Assembly (NCBI GenBank): GCA_964424805.1
Contig: CAYRKH010000011.1
Location: 6,529 to 70,528 of the forward strand
Direction of reading: 5' to 3'
From: IDS-8 sp964424805
Lineage (GTDB): Bacteria > Pseudomonadota > Gammaproteobacteria > Steroidobacterales > Woeseiaceae
DNA: 64,000 bases
Below, in pieces: positions 17,618 through 26,856 of the stretch. The position numbers were made by a program, and so were the translations under genes. Within the stretch, counting starts at the first letter, position 1. Each line of letters starts with the position of its first letter. The notes beneath the pieces are model-generated. The model was given only the letters and a program-made list of their open reading frames with translations, was not told the origin of the DNA and searched no databases.

Positions 17618-18919
17618 CTACAGCGACATGGCCGTGTAGAGCAGGACGAAGATGAGAATAACGAGCAGCCCGACGAAGTAGGACAGGACCAGCAGCAGGA
17701 ATTTCAGGAACGTGATCGCGCGGCCCTGCCCGTAAACGCGGCGCAGGGCCTTGAACAGGTACACGGGGATGTAGATCACCGCCGCCCAGACCGCCAGGTC
17801 GCTCAGCACCGGGGGCAGCCGGAGGAGCTCCACGAGCTCCGAGAGCAGCACCTCGAGCGTGAGCACCAGGAACAGGAACGCGTGGTAGTGCACCACGAAC
17901 AGCAGGTGCTCGGCGTAGTAGCGCTTCGACAGCGGGTAGAGAACCTTGAGCACGAGCGCCATCAACGGCAGCAGGATGAACAGCGACGCCGGAATGTTGT
18001 CGGTCAACTGGCGCACGAAGGCGCGGCCGTTGTCCGCCGTGATGCGCTCGCAGATTTCCTGGAGACGAGCCGGCGATAACCGCTGGTCCAGCCACAGCGG
18101 CAGCTGCATGACCGCGAGATCCTCGATGTCGCAGCCCATGTTGATGCCGGTCGCCGCCGCTTCCGGCTTGTCCGGCGGCACCAGGCCTTCGGGAACGGCT
18201 ATGCCTTCCGCTTCCAGGTCTTTCGCCACCTGCCGGCGGACTTCCGCCTGCCGCTCCGTTTGGGTGCTACCGACCGGGTCCAGCAGCAGTGCGAGCTGGG
18301 CGCCCGGATCGAAAAACGCGACCAGGAAAAATGCAAGGCTCAGCACGAGATAGGTGCGAAACGGCGGCATGAAGCGCGCTCGCCGGCCCCGCAGGTATTC
18401 GTGCGTCAGCTGCCCCGGACGCAGGCTCAGCGGGATCAGCGTTTGCCACAGGCGCGAATCGAGCTCGAACAGGTCGCCGATCGCGTCGCGCACGAGCTCC
18501 CATATGCTGATCAGGCGGGTACGCGCCCGTTGGCCGCAGGAGGCGCAGTACTGTCCCGTGAGCAGGGTGCCGCAGTTGAGGCAGGCCTCCACGGGGGTAG
18601 ACGTTTCTTCCGCGGTATCGGCGTGATGCAGCACGCGCCGGCTGGCATCGAAGCGGCCGGGGAAACGGACCAGGGCTTCCTGGCGCATGGCCTCGGCAGG
18701 GCCGGAAAGATAGGCTTCGAGCGCCTCGTCGTCTTCCAGGAAATACTGCGTGATGCGCCGCACGCGGCCCGGGTCGCCGTCCTCCGTGGAAAAGGTGACC
18801 GCCCGTACGAACCCGGGCAGCTCCAGCATCTCCCGCACGTGGCCTGCGAGCCAGTCGTCGAATTCCGCCGCGGCCTCGCGATCGATGCTGAGACTGACCT
18901 CGTAGACCGGCCCGGGCAC
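17618..18919 (-). CDS. DUF4286-like domain fused to DUF3667 membrane protein
   Basis: 433 residues. Residues 1 to about 100 look like a DUF4286 ferredoxin-like domain (VYEVSLSIDREAAAEFDDWL). A zinc ribbon of two CxxC pairs follows (CLNCGTLLTGQYCASCGQ), then about five transmembrane helices of DUF3667 type, with LRPGQLTHEYLRGRRARFMPP between ribbon and first helix. No enzymatic residues are recognised. The two domains are usually separate small proteins, so this may be a fusion. It starts 1 base after the fadE stop, suggesting co-transcription. Confidence 0.75.
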   Translation of the reverse strand: MPGPVYEVSLSIDREAAAEFDDWLAGHVREMLELPGFVRAVTFSTEDGDPGRVRRITQYFLEDDEALEAYLSGPAEAMRQEALVRFPGRFDASRRVLHHADTAEETSTPVEACLNCGTLLTGQYCASCGQRARTRLISIWELVRDAIGDLFELDSRLWQTLIPLSLRPGQLTHEYLRGRRARFMPPFRTYLVLSLAFFLVAFFDPGAQLALLLDPVGSTQTERQAEVRRQVAKDLEAEGIAVPEGLVPPDKPEAAATGINMGCDIEDLAVMQLPLWLDQRLSPARLQEICERITADNGRAFVRQLTDNIPASLFILLPLMALVLKVLYPLSKRYYAEHLLFVVHYHAFLFLVLTLEVLLSELVELLRLPPVLSDLAVWAAVIYIPVYLFKALRRVYGQGRAITFLKFLLLVLSYFVGLLVILIFVLLYTAMSL

Positions 18920-18920
18920 C

Positions 18921-21473
18921 CTACTCGGCCGCCTTCACCTTCTTCTTGCGCGCTACCGCTTTCTTCTTGACGGACGCTTTGCGTTTCGCCACCTGGCGGT
19001 CGCGCGCGCCGGCGGCGTCCTCCGCGTTCGCCGTCACGCGGCCGATTTCGTCCGGCGCGAAGTCGTCTACTGCCATGATCGCGGCAACCTTGTCGTTGAA
19101 GCCGCGCAGCACCTCCGCCTCCTGCGCATCGATGACTTCTGCGGTTACCGCCTCCTCGATCTGGTGGCCGAGGTACTCCGAGCGGATCAGGCCTTCCTTG
19201 CGCGCCTGGCGCAGCCGTTTCTCCAGCCCGGCCACCTGCTCCGACAGGACCAGGGCTTCCTGCAGCAGCCCGATCGGGTTGCCCGGCTCAATGGTCGTGT
19301 AGGCCTGCTCGCTTAGGCGTTCGCGGGTTTCGCCCGTGTGCGTCACGAGGTCGACGATGCGCTCGCCCAGCTCGTCCGACGGCGCCGAGTAGGTTCGGCC
19401 GCGCGGGAAGATGAAGCAGCGCAGGAAGAACGCGACCGCCCGGTTGGGGAAGTTCCGCAGGAAGCTGTGGAGCTGCTCCTGCGCGTGGTACATCAGCGTG
19501 CGCACCGACCACTCGACCAGCGGCAGGTCGGTTGCACGCCGGCCCTGGTTCTCGAAATGCTTGAGGACCGCGGATGCCAGGTACATCGAGCTCAGCACGT
19601 CGCCGAGCCGCGCCGACAGCAGCTCCTTCTGTTTCAGCTTGCCGCCCAGCGTCAGCATGGCGAAGTCGGACGCGAGCGCAAAGGCTGCGCTGTAGCGATT
19701 GATGTTCTGGTAATACCGCCGGGTCGGCGTGTTCAACGGCACACGGCTGAACTTCGCGTGTGTCAGGGCCATGAAGAATGCGCGCGCGAGGTTGCTGATA
19801 GCGTAGCCGACGTGCCCGAAAAGCGCATCGTCGAACTCGCGCAGGCCACGCTCATGATCCGGGTCTTCCGCCGCCTGCAGTTCACGCAGCACGAACGGGT
19901 GGCAGCGGATAGCTCCCTGGCCGTAGATGATCAGGCTGCGCGTCAGGATATTGGCACCCTCGACGGTGATCGCTATCGGCGTCCCCATGTAGCTGCGGCC
20001 GAGGTAGTTCTTCGGGCCCATCATGATGCCCTTGCCGCCGTGCACGTCCATCGCGTCGTTCGCGACTTTGCGACCGAGCTCGGTGCAGTGATACTTGAGG
20101 ATCGCCGAGGGCACGGCCGGCTTCTCGCCCTGGTCGATGGCCCCCGAGGTAACGGAGACGGCGGCGTTCATGATGTAGGTGTTGCCGGCAATGCGCGCAA
20201 TGGCCTCGCCGACGCCGTCGAACTTCGCGATCGGGAGGTTGAACTGCTTGCGCAGGGCGGCGTAGGCGCCGGTGGCATAGGCGGCCGCCTGGCCGCCGCC
20301 GGTGGCAGTGGACGGCAGCGTGATCGCTCGGCCGACGGACAGGAGCTCTACGAGCATCTTCCAGCCCTTGCCCGCCATCTCCGGCCCGCCGATGATGTAG
20401 TCGAGCGGCACGAAGACGTCCTTGCCCGACGTCGGGCCGTTCTGGAATGGCGTTGAAAGCGGCAGGTGGCGGCGGCCGATTTCGACGCCCGGGGTGTCGG
20501 CCGGGATGAGCGCGGCCGTGATGCCGTACTCCTCGCGGTCGCCCAGTAAACGCTCGGGATCGTACAGCTTGAACGCCAGGCCGAGCACGGTGGCGACCGG
20601 GGCGAGGGTGATGTAGCGCTTGTTCCAGGTCAGCCGCATGCCGACGATTTCTTCGCCCTCCCACTGGCCCTTGCAGACGATGCCCTTGTCGATGATGGCA
20701 GCGGCATCGGAGCCCGCCTGCGGCGAGGTGAGCGCGAAGCACGGGATCTCTTCGGCTGTCGCAAGCCCGGGCAGGTAACGCTTCTTCTGCTCTTCCGTAC
20801 CGTAGTGCAGCAGCAGCTCGGCGGGCCCGAGTGAGTTCGGGACGCCGACAGTGGACGAGGCGGTAGTGCTGCGGCTGGCGAGCTTGGCGATGACCATCGC
20901 GTTGGCGTATGCGGAGAACTCCAGCCCCCCGTACTGCTTCGGGATGATCATCGCGAAGAACTTCTGTTCCTTGATGTAGCGCCAGACCTCCTCCGACATG
21001 TCACCGCGCTCGTGGCCGATCTCCCAGTCGTCGAGCATCCGGCAGAGCTCTTCGCAGGGTCCGTCGAAGAAGGCCTGCTCTTCCTCCGACAGCCGCGGCG
21101 CCGGGAACGACATCAGCCGGTCCCAGTCCGGCATGCCGGAAAAGAGCTCGCCGTCCCACCAGACGTTGCCGGCCTCGAGCGCGTCGCGCTCCGTTTCCGA
21201 CATGGAGGGTACGATGGTGCGGTAGAAATCGAGCGCGGGCCGGGTGATCTTGTCGCGCCGGAACTCGCGCAGGTTGAGGCAGGCCATGCCGCCGAACAGC
21301 AGCCACAGCACGAGCAGCCAGAGGAAACTACCGGAGCCGAAGACCGTGTACGCCAGGAGCGCCGCCCCGGTCGCGACGGTGGAGGTGCGGAGGTCGACGC
21401 GGTTATAGGCGAGGTAAACGCCGCCTCCGAAGAACAGCAGGAACCAGAACAGACCGACTACGAATTCCGACAC
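18921..21473 (-). CDS. fadE: Acyl-CoA dehydrogenase FadE
   Basis: 850 residues, matching the large proteobacterial FadE family (about 815). Two N-terminal membrane helices, a central acyl-CoA dehydrogenase domain (KQYGGLEFSAYANA, CFALTSPQAGSDAAAI, DVHGGKGIMMGPKNYLGR) and a C-terminal DUF1974 region are visible. The last 40 residues are Lys/Arg/Ala-rich and likely disordered, which is unusual. It performs the first oxidation of fatty-acid beta-oxidation using FAD. Acetyl-CoA made this way is the feedstock of the nearby mevalonate pathway, but no regulatory link is visible. Confidence 0.93.
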   Translation of the reverse strand: MSEFVVGLFWFLLFFGGGVYLAYNRVDLRTSTVATGAALLAYTVFGSGSFLWLLVLWLLFGGMACLNLREFRRDKITRPALDFYRTIVPSMSETERDALEAGNVWWDGELFSGMPDWDRLMSFPAPRLSEEEQAFFDGPCEELCRMLDDWEIGHERGDMSEEVWRYIKEQKFFAMIIPKQYGGLEFSAYANAMVIAKLASRSTTASSTVGVPNSLGPAELLLHYGTEEQKKRYLPGLATAEEIPCFALTSPQAGSDAAAIIDKGIVCKGQWEGEEIVGMRLTWNKRYITLAPVATVLGLAFKLYDPERLLGDREEYGITAALIPADTPGVEIGRRHLPLSTPFQNGPTSGKDVFVPLDYIIGGPEMAGKGWKMLVELLSVGRAITLPSTATGGGQAAAYATGAYAALRKQFNLPIAKFDGVGEAIARIAGNTYIMNAAVSVTSGAIDQGEKPAVPSAILKYHCTELGRKVANDAMDVHGGKGIMMGPKNYLGRSYMGTPIAITVEGANILTRSLIIYGQGAIRCHPFVLRELQAAEDPDHERGLREFDDALFGHVGYAISNLARAFFMALTHAKFSRVPLNTPTRRYYQNINRYSAAFALASDFAMLTLGGKLKQKELLSARLGDVLSSMYLASAVLKHFENQGRRATDLPLVEWSVRTLMYHAQEQLHSFLRNFPNRAVAFFLRCFIFPRGRTYSAPSDELGERIVDLVTHTGETRERLSEQAYTTIEPGNPIGLLQEALVLSEQVAGLEKRLRQARKEGLIRSEYLGHQIEEAVTAEVIDAQEAEVLRGFNDKVAAIMAVDDFAPDEIGRVTANAEDAAGARDRQVAKRKASVKKKAVARKKKVKAAE

Positions 21474-21544
21474 TTCTCTCGCCTCCCCAACACGATGCCC
21501 AGGGGCACACTAGCATCCGGCATAAGGGCGCGCCATGCCGTGAC

Positions 21545-22522
21545 TCAGAGCAAATCCTCGATCGCGGCGCGCTCTTCGCGGAGCTCCTTTTCCGTGGTGA
21601 GCATGCGCTCGCGGCTGAAGTCGCTGATCTCGAGATCCTGCACAATCGTGTATTGGCCGTCCTTGCAGCGGACCGGGTACGAGTAAACGATGCCCTCGCC
21701 AATGCCGTAACTGCCGTCGGCGGGCACCGCCATGCTTACCCAGTCGTCATCGGGTGAACCCAGCGCCCAGTCGCGTACCTGGTCGATGGCGGCGGAAGCG
21801 GCGGAGGCCGCGGACGAGGCGCCGCGCGCCTTGATGATGGCCGCGCCGCGCTGCTGCACGACGGGAATGAATTCGTCCGTCACCCAGGCTTCGTCCACCA
21901 GCCCGGGGGCCGGCTTCCCGGCGACCGTCGCGTGGTGCAGGTCCGGGTACTGGGTGGCCGAGTGGTTGCCCCAGATCGTCATCCGGCGCACGTCCGTGAC
22001 GTGATGCCCGGTTTTTGCCGCGAGCTGCGCGACCGCGCGGTTGTGGTCGAGACGCGTCATGGCCGTGATCTGCGACGGGTCGACATCCGGGGCGTTGCTT
22101 TGCGTGATCAGCGCATTCGTATTGGCGGGGTTGCCGACGACCAGCACGCGAATGCCGCGGTCCGCCTGCTCGTTGATCGCCTTGCCCTGCGCCGAGAAAA
22201 TCGCGGCGTTTGCTTCCAGCAGGTCCTTGCGCTCCATGCCGGGGCCGCGCGGACGGGCGCCGACGAGCAGTGCGTACTCACTGTCCCGGAAGGCTCTGCC
22301 GGCATCGTCGGTGGCGATGACGTCGGCGAGCGTGGGAAACGCACAGTCGGCGAGTTCCATGACGACGCCGTTCAGCGCCGGCAGCGCCGGCTGGATCTCG
22401 AGGAGCTGCAGGATGACCGGCTGGTCCGGGCCGAGCAGCTGGCCGGAGGCAATGCGAAACGCGAGCTGGTAGCCGATCTGGCCGGCGGCGCCGGTAATGG
22501 TGACGCGAACGGGTTTGTTCAT
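21545..22522 (-). CDS. mdh: Malate dehydrogenase
   Basis: 325 residues, the cytosolic-type (group 2) NAD-dependent enzyme. The Rossmann loop GAAGQIG is at residues 11-17, the mobile loop in GARPRGPGMERKDLL carries the substrate-binding arginines, and the catalytic His is in WGNHSATQYPD. It converts malate to oxaloacetate in the TCA cycle. It is transcribed alone on the minus strand, divergent from the GntR operon, with 200 bases between. Confidence 0.96.
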   Translation of the reverse strand: MNKPVRVTITGAAGQIGYQLAFRIASGQLLGPDQPVILQLLEIQPALPALNGVVMELADCAFPTLADVIATDDAGRAFRDSEYALLVGARPRGPGMERKDLLEANAAIFSAQGKAINEQADRGIRVLVVGNPANTNALITQSNAPDVDPSQITAMTRLDHNRAVAQLAAKTGHHVTDVRRMTIWGNHSATQYPDLHHATVAGKPAPGLVDEAWVTDEFIPVVQQRGAAIIKARGASSAASAASAAIDQVRDWALGSPDDDWVSMAVPADGSYGIGEGIVYSYPVRCKDGQYTIVQDLEISDFSRERMLTTEKELREERAAIEDLL

Positions 22523-22623
22523 CTGCAGGTCCTGGGTCGTTAACTGTTCCTCGAGGGCGGCGAGCGAGACACCGGCCGCGGGGCGCGATTCTACACGCTA
22601 AGCGCGGGGCGGGTGGGTCGCGC

Positions 22624-22661
22624 TTGCAAACGTCGCCGAGGGTGTTATAGTTCACTACAAC
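22624..22661 (+). promoter_or_regulatory. Promoter with overlapping palindromic operator for the GntR/ABC operon
   Basis: TTGCAA (22624-22629) and TATAGT (22646-22651) form a -35/-10 pair with 16-base spacing. An imperfect 18-base palindrome GTTATAGTTCACTACAAC (22644-22661; one mismatch in 8-base arms) covers the -10 box. This is where a YtrA-type GntR repressor would bind to block its own operon. The regulator gene starts 61 bases downstream. Confidence 0.65.
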
Positions 22662-22722
22662 AGTACCTCACCATGGGCAAGCCGTGCCGGGGTGAGGCGT
22701 CCAGGACGGTGCCGGGCACGAG

Positions 22723-23082
22723 ATGGACCCCAAGTGGAACGAAGACCTGCCGATCTATCGCCAGCTGCGCGACCGCGTGGTGGCGATGATCCTCGACGGC
22801 GTGCTGGCCGACGGTGACGCGCTGCCGTCGGTGCGCAACGTCGCGGCCGAATACCGGCTGAATCCGCTGACGGTCCTCAAGGGATACCAGGAGCTGGTCG
22901 ACGAGGGGCTCGTGGAAAAGAAGCGCGGGCGCGGCATGTTCGTCACCGAAGGTGCGCAGAAGAAGCTGTTGAAAGACGAGCGCACGCGCTTCATCCAGCA
23001 GGAATGGCCGAAAATCCGGACAACCATCGAGCGCCTGGGCCTCGATCCGGCCGCGCTCCTGGACGGCGTGGGAGGACGATGA
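22723..23082 (+). CDS. GntR family transcriptional regulator, YtrA subfamily
   Basis: 119 residues: a winged helix-turn-helix (LPIYRQLRDRVVAMILDG, then LPSVRNVAAEYRLNPLTVLKGYQELVDEGLVEKKRGRGMFV) followed by a short C-terminal helix of about 45 residues instead of a ligand domain. This is the YtrA type, which usually represses its own operon with ABC transporter genes, as here. The ATG follows a promoter with a matching palindrome. Its stop overlaps the ATPase start by ATGA. Confidence 0.92.
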   Translation: MDPKWNEDLPIYRQLRDRVVAMILDGVLADGDALPSVRNVAAEYRLNPLTVLKGYQELVDEGLVEKKRGRGMFVTEGAQKKLLKDERTRFIQQEWPKIRTTIERLGLDPAALLDGVGGR

Positions 23083-23936
23083 CTAGCCTGGTCAGCGCGC
23101 GCAACGTGTCGAAGCATTACGGCCGCGTGCCGGCGGTGGACGACGTCACGTTCGAAATCGCGAAAGGCCGGATCATGGGACTGATCGGGCCGAACGGGGC
23201 CGGCAAGACGACGCTGCTGAAGGCGATGCTGGGCCTGACGGATTGCGAGGGCGAGCTTTCCGTGCTCGGCCTGGACCCGTTCCGGCAGCGGCGCGAGCTC
23301 ATGCAGAACGTGTCCTTTATTGCGGACGTTGCGGTGCTGCCGCGCTGGATCCGGGTGGCACGGCTGCTCGACTTCGTAGCCGCCGTGCACCCGCGGTTCT
23401 CCCGCACCCGCGCCGAGGCCATGCTCGCGCGCACGAAGATTCCGCCGAAGGCAAAGGTTCGCCAGCTGTCGAAGGGCATGATTACGCAGCTGCATCTTTC
23501 CATCATCACGGCCATCGACGCGAAGCTGCTGGTGCTGGACGAGCCCACGCTCGGCCTCGACATCCTCTTCCGCAAGGACTTCTACGCCAACCTGCTCAGC
23601 GATTATTTCGACGAGGACAGGACGATCCTCATCACGACGCACCAGGTCGAGGAAATCGAAAACCTCCTGACCGACGTCATGTTCATCAACGACGGCCGGA
23701 TCGTGCTTCAGGCCGATATGGACGGCCTCCCGGAGCGCTACGTGGAGCTTATGACCTCCGGCGAGAACGCGGAGCGGGCGCGCCAGCTCAACCCGATCTT
23801 CGAGCGCGACGTGTTCGGCAAGAAGATCCTGACCTTCGAGAACATCGGGCGCGATCGGCTGCGCGGTCTCGGTGAGCTGCGGACGCCGGGCATAGCCGAC
23901 CTGTTCGTGGCCAAGATGAAAGGAGCCGCCGCGTGA
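23079..23936 (+). CDS. ABC transporter ATP-binding protein
   Basis: 285 residues. Walker A is GPNGAGKTT, Walker B KLLVLDEPTLGLD, switch His in TTHQVEEIE. The signature motif reads LSKGM rather than LSGGQ, as commonly seen in YtrB-like ATPases. It partners the downstream permease and is controlled by the upstream GntR protein. Operons of this kind respond to envelope stress or cell-wall antibiotics in other bacteria, but the substrate here is unknown. GTGA coupling to the next gene is at 23933-23936. Confidence 0.9.
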   Translation: MTSLVSARNVSKHYGRVPAVDDVTFEIAKGRIMGLIGPNGAGKTTLLKAMLGLTDCEGELSVLGLDPFRQRRELMQNVSFIADVAVLPRWIRVARLLDFVAAVHPRFSRTRAEAMLARTKIPPKAKVRQLSKGMITQLHLSIITAIDAKLLVLDEPTLGLDILFRKDFYANLLSDYFDEDRTILITTHQVEEIENLLTDVMFINDGRIVLQADMDGLPERYVELMTSGENAERARQLNPIFERDVFGKKILTFENIGRDRLRGLGELRTPGIADLFVAKMKGAAA

Positions 23937-24841
23937 TTGCTACCCAGGTGGCATTGCTGAAGCGGGAGCTGTGGGAGCACCGCTCGATCTACGTGGCCCC
24001 GGCCGTGATCGCGCTGCTGGTGGTGCTGGTGGCGATTACCGGCCAGGTCACGGTGTCCACGCACCGGGAGGCGGTCGATCTTTCGCTGCTCGGCGCGTCC
24101 GGCATGAGCGAGGCGCACCGGGCGGCGATGCTGGGCGGGCTCATGCTGGGCGTGGCGGCGCTGTTTTCCCTGTCCATGGTGGTCCTGGTCGTGTTCTACA
24201 CGCTGGATGCGCTATACGCCGAGCGCAAGGATCGCAGCATCCTGTTCTGGCGCTCGCTGCCCGTCACGGATACGGAAACCGTGGTGTCGAAGCTGCTCAC
24301 GGCGATGCTCGTCATCCCGGTGAAGACCATCCTGGCGGCGGTGGTGACGCAGGTCCTGGTGCTCGCCTGCGTCAGCGTCTGGGTCGCGAGCCGCGGCGCC
24401 GACTCCTGGCACCTGGTCTGGTCGGCCGCTCCGTTCGTCGACATGTGGCTGGCGACGATCGTGTTCCTGTTCGCCCTGCCGCTGTGGCTGGCGCCGTTTA
24501 TCGGTTGGTTCCTGTTCGTCTCGGCGTACGCGCGGCGCTCCACGCTGCTGGTTGCCTTCCTGCCGCTGCTCGTCCTGCCGATGCTGGAGAAGAGCCTGAT
24601 CGGCACCTCGCTGTTCACGGAGGCATTTTTCGAGCGCTCGGCGCAGATTCCGCTGTTCCGGGACGGGCAGGTCGGGGTGGCCGCGTTCCTGGAGGAGAAC
24701 GCAGGCGTTTCCTTCGATTTGCTCTCGCACCTGGACGTCCCGGGCTTCCTGACCAGCCCCGGCCTCTGGCTGGGCCTCCTCGTGTGCGCCCTGCTGAGCG
24801 CGGCGGCCATCTACCTCCGCCGCTACCGCGCCGACACGTAG
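23933..24841 (+). CDS. ABC transporter permease (ABC-2 family)
   Basis: 302 residues with about six transmembrane helices and an N-terminal cytoplasmic stretch LLKRELWEHRSIYVAP typical of ABC-2 permeases. A large extracytoplasmic loop precedes the final helix. The GTG start overlaps the ATPase stop and has AAAGGAG upstream. The stop codon TAG forms the first bases of a REP element, showing how close that repeat lies to coding sequence. Confidence 0.88.
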   Translation: MIATQVALLKRELWEHRSIYVAPAVIALLVVLVAITGQVTVSTHREAVDLSLLGASGMSEAHRAAMLGGLMLGVAALFSLSMVVLVVFYTLDALYAERKDRSILFWRSLPVTDTETVVSKLLTAMLVIPVKTILAAVVTQVLVLACVSVWVASRGADSWHLVWSAAPFVDMWLATIVFLFALPLWLAPFIGWFLFVSAYARRSTLLVAFLPLLVLPMLEKSLIGTSLFTEAFFERSAQIPLFRDGQVGVAAFLEENAGVSFDLLSHLDVPGFLTSPGLWLGLLVCALLSAAAIYLRRYRADT

Positions 24842-24935
24842 GAGCGCGCATCGCGCGCTTCTCACGGGCGTCGAACTATATGCCGCGCTTGCGGCATCGT
24901 GCCACGGTGGCATCGCGCGCGATGCGCGCTCCTAC
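24838..24935. repeat. REP/BIME-like pair of inverted repeats
   Basis: Two 21-base arms (24838-24858 and 24915-24935) are perfect inverted copies; each is itself palindromic around AGCGCGCATCGCGCGC. They sit between the convergent permease and pspF genes, a usual REP location where they can act as bidirectional terminators or mRNA stabilisers. A second locus with the same core (GGAGCGCGCAT) is at 44502-44682. Confidence 0.8.
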
Positions 24936-24943
24936 AGCCGGGG

Positions 24944-25969
24944 TCAATCGACGGGTGCCCGGTCCAGGCCGTGCTTTTTCATCTTGCCGCGGAGCTGGTG
25001 ATAGGTGAGCCCCAGGAGGTCGGCGGCCACCCGCTGGTTGAAGCGTGCTTTGCGCAGTCCGGCCCGCAGCAGTGATTTTTCCGTCTCATTCACGCGCTCT
25101 GTGAGGTCGGTGGGCAGGAGCGGTGCCTGCGAGAGCGCCGCCGGTGCGGACGGCGTGCTCTTGCTGCCGGGCGTGTCCTTCTGCAGGCGAAACGGCGAGT
25201 CGAAGGGATCGAATGCAATCCGGGTGATCGGTAGCTCCGGGTCGCCGGCACGGTACACCGAGCGTTCGATCGCGTTCTTCAGCTCGCGGACGTTCCCCGG
25301 CCCGTCGTAGCGCAGCAGTGCGGACGCGGCCTGCGCATTGAAGCCCGGGAAGAAGCGGCGCTTCAGCTCACTCACCATGTTCACCGCGAAGGCGTGAGCG
25401 AGCGGCAGGATGTCCTCGAGCCGCTCGCGCAGCGGCGGCAGGGTGATCACGTCGAACGCGAGGCGATCGAGGAGGTCTTCGCGAAAGCGCCCGTCGGCGG
25501 CCAGGGCCTGGAGGTCCGCATTGGTCGAGCCGACGATACGCACGTCCACCTGCAGGGTGTCGCTGCCGCCGACCCGCTGCAGCTCGCCGTATTCAATGAC
25601 GCGCAGGATCTTCTCCTGCATTCGCAGGGAGATGGTGGCGAGCTCGTCGAGCACGAGGGTACCGCCGTCGGCGCGCTCGAAGTGGCCGACGTGGGTCCTG
25701 GCCGCACCGGTGAATGCCCCGGCTTCGTGGCCGAAGAGCTCCGATTCGAGGATCGATTCCGTCAGCGCGGCGCAGTTGACCTTGACGAGCGGCTGTTCCC
25801 AGCGCTGCGACAGGAAGTGCAGGCGCGAGGAGATCAGCTCCTTGCCCGTGCCGCGCTCGCCGACCACCAGCACCGGTTTCGAGAGCGGCGCCGCGCGCGA
25901 CACGTGCTCCAGCATCGCGAGAAACGCCGGCGCTTCGCCGATGATGGGCTGTACGGGGCGATCGGCCAT
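24944..25969 (-). CDS. pspF: Sigma-54-dependent activator PspF
   Basis: 341 residues without an N-terminal receiver domain, as in PspF. The AAA domain carries GERGTGKE (Walker A), GAFTGA (sigma-54 contact loop), GGTLVLDE (Walker B) and VRELKNAIERSVYR. A Fis-type helix-turn-helix ends the protein (NQRVAADLLGLTYHQLRGKMKKHG). It activates the divergent pspA operon from the -24/-12 promoter at 26104 and is normally inhibited by PspA. Identity rests on both sequence and position. Confidence 0.95.
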   Translation of the reverse strand: MADRPVQPIIGEAPAFLAMLEHVSRAAPLSKPVLVVGERGTGKELISSRLHFLSQRWEQPLVKVNCAALTESILESELFGHEAGAFTGAARTHVGHFERADGGTLVLDELATISLRMQEKILRVIEYGELQRVGGSDTLQVDVRIVGSTNADLQALAADGRFREDLLDRLAFDVITLPPLRERLEDILPLAHAFAVNMVSELKRRFFPGFNAQAASALLRYDGPGNVRELKNAIERSVYRAGDPELPITRIAFDPFDSPFRLQKDTPGSKSTPSAPAALSQAPLLPTDLTERVNETEKSLLRAGLRKARFNQRVAADLLGLTYHQLRGKMKKHGLDRAPVD

Positions 25970-26103
25970 GTGGGTTATTTCATCACATTCTCGTGTAAAG
26001 CACCATTAGTTAGTGAAAAAAACCAAACCCTCCCGCCCTCAAGACGCGGCGCAAATGGCAATTTTTCTCAAAAAAACAAAGGGTTAAATCATCAGGTATC
26101 GGC

Positions 26104-26119
26104 TGGCACGGTTTCTGCA
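26104..26119 (+). promoter_or_regulatory. Sigma-54 promoter (-24/-12) of the psp operon
   Basis: TGGCACGGTTTCTGCA matches the sigma-54 consensus at all key bases: GG at -24 and GC at -12 with exact spacing, one deviation (C for T in TTGC). It lies 42 bases before the pspA start codon and within the 191-base gap opposite pspF, whose PspF binding sites should lie in the A/T-rich stretch at 25980-26090. Confidence 0.85.
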
Positions 26120-26160
26120 ATATCCGCAGCAGCATCCAACCCGTTACGAGAGGAAACGAC

Positions 26161-26844
26161 ATGGGCATTTTCACGAGATTCAGCGACATCGTGAACTCGA
26201 ATATCAACGCCATCCTGGACAAGGCCGAGGACCCCGAGAAGATCGTCCGCCTGATGATCCAGGAGATGGAAGACACGCTCGTTGAGGTCCGCTCGGCGGC
26301 GGCACGCTCCATCGCCGACAAGAAGGATCTCAACCGCAAGCTCGAGACGCTGGAGCGCGAGCAGAGGGACTGGGAGTCCAAGGCAGAGCTCGCCGTGCGC
26401 AAGGGCCGCGACGACCTGGCGAAAGCGGCGCTGGTCGAGAAATCGCGCGTTGGCAGTGCCGCGGATGCGGTGAAGGCGGATTACTCGGCGGTCGACGAAG
26501 GGCTCGCCAAGCTCAACGACGACATCGCAAAGCTCGAGAGCAAGCTCGGGGATGCCAAGGCGCGGCAGAAAACCCTGCTCGCGCGTCACAAAACGGCGAA
26601 CAGCCGGCTGGCGGCGCGACGCCGCATCCACGATTACAAGATCGACGACGCGCTGGTGCGCTTCGAGCAGTACACCCGCCGCATCGACGACGTGGAAGGC
26701 CGCGTCGAAGCGTACGACCTGGGGCTGCCCAAGGACCTCAAGCACGAGTTCGCCGGCCTGGAAGCCGACGAGTCGGTGGCGAAGGAGTTCGAGGCGCTGA
26801 AGAAGCGGGTCGCCGCCGGAGCGTCCACCAGCAACGAATCCTGA
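26161..26844 (+). CDS. pspA: Phage shock protein A
   Basis: 227 residues, almost entirely coiled coil (PspA/IM30/ESCRT-III family). The N-terminus MGIFTRFSDIVNSNINAILDKAEDPEKI contains the amphipathic membrane-binding helix. It restrains PspF under resting conditions and forms membrane-stabilising scaffolds during proton-motive-force stress. It is preceded by AGAGGAAACGAC with good ribosome-binding spacing and a sigma-54 promoter. Confidence 0.97.
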   Translation: MGIFTRFSDIVNSNINAILDKAEDPEKIVRLMIQEMEDTLVEVRSAAARSIADKKDLNRKLETLEREQRDWESKAELAVRKGRDDLAKAALVEKSRVGSAADAVKADYSAVDEGLAKLNDDIAKLESKLGDAKARQKTLLARHKTANSRLAARRRIHDYKIDDALVRFEQYTRRIDDVEGRVEAYDLGLPKDLKHEFAGLEADESVAKEFEALKKRVAAGASTSNES

Positions 26845-26856
26845 TAGGGGAGAGCG

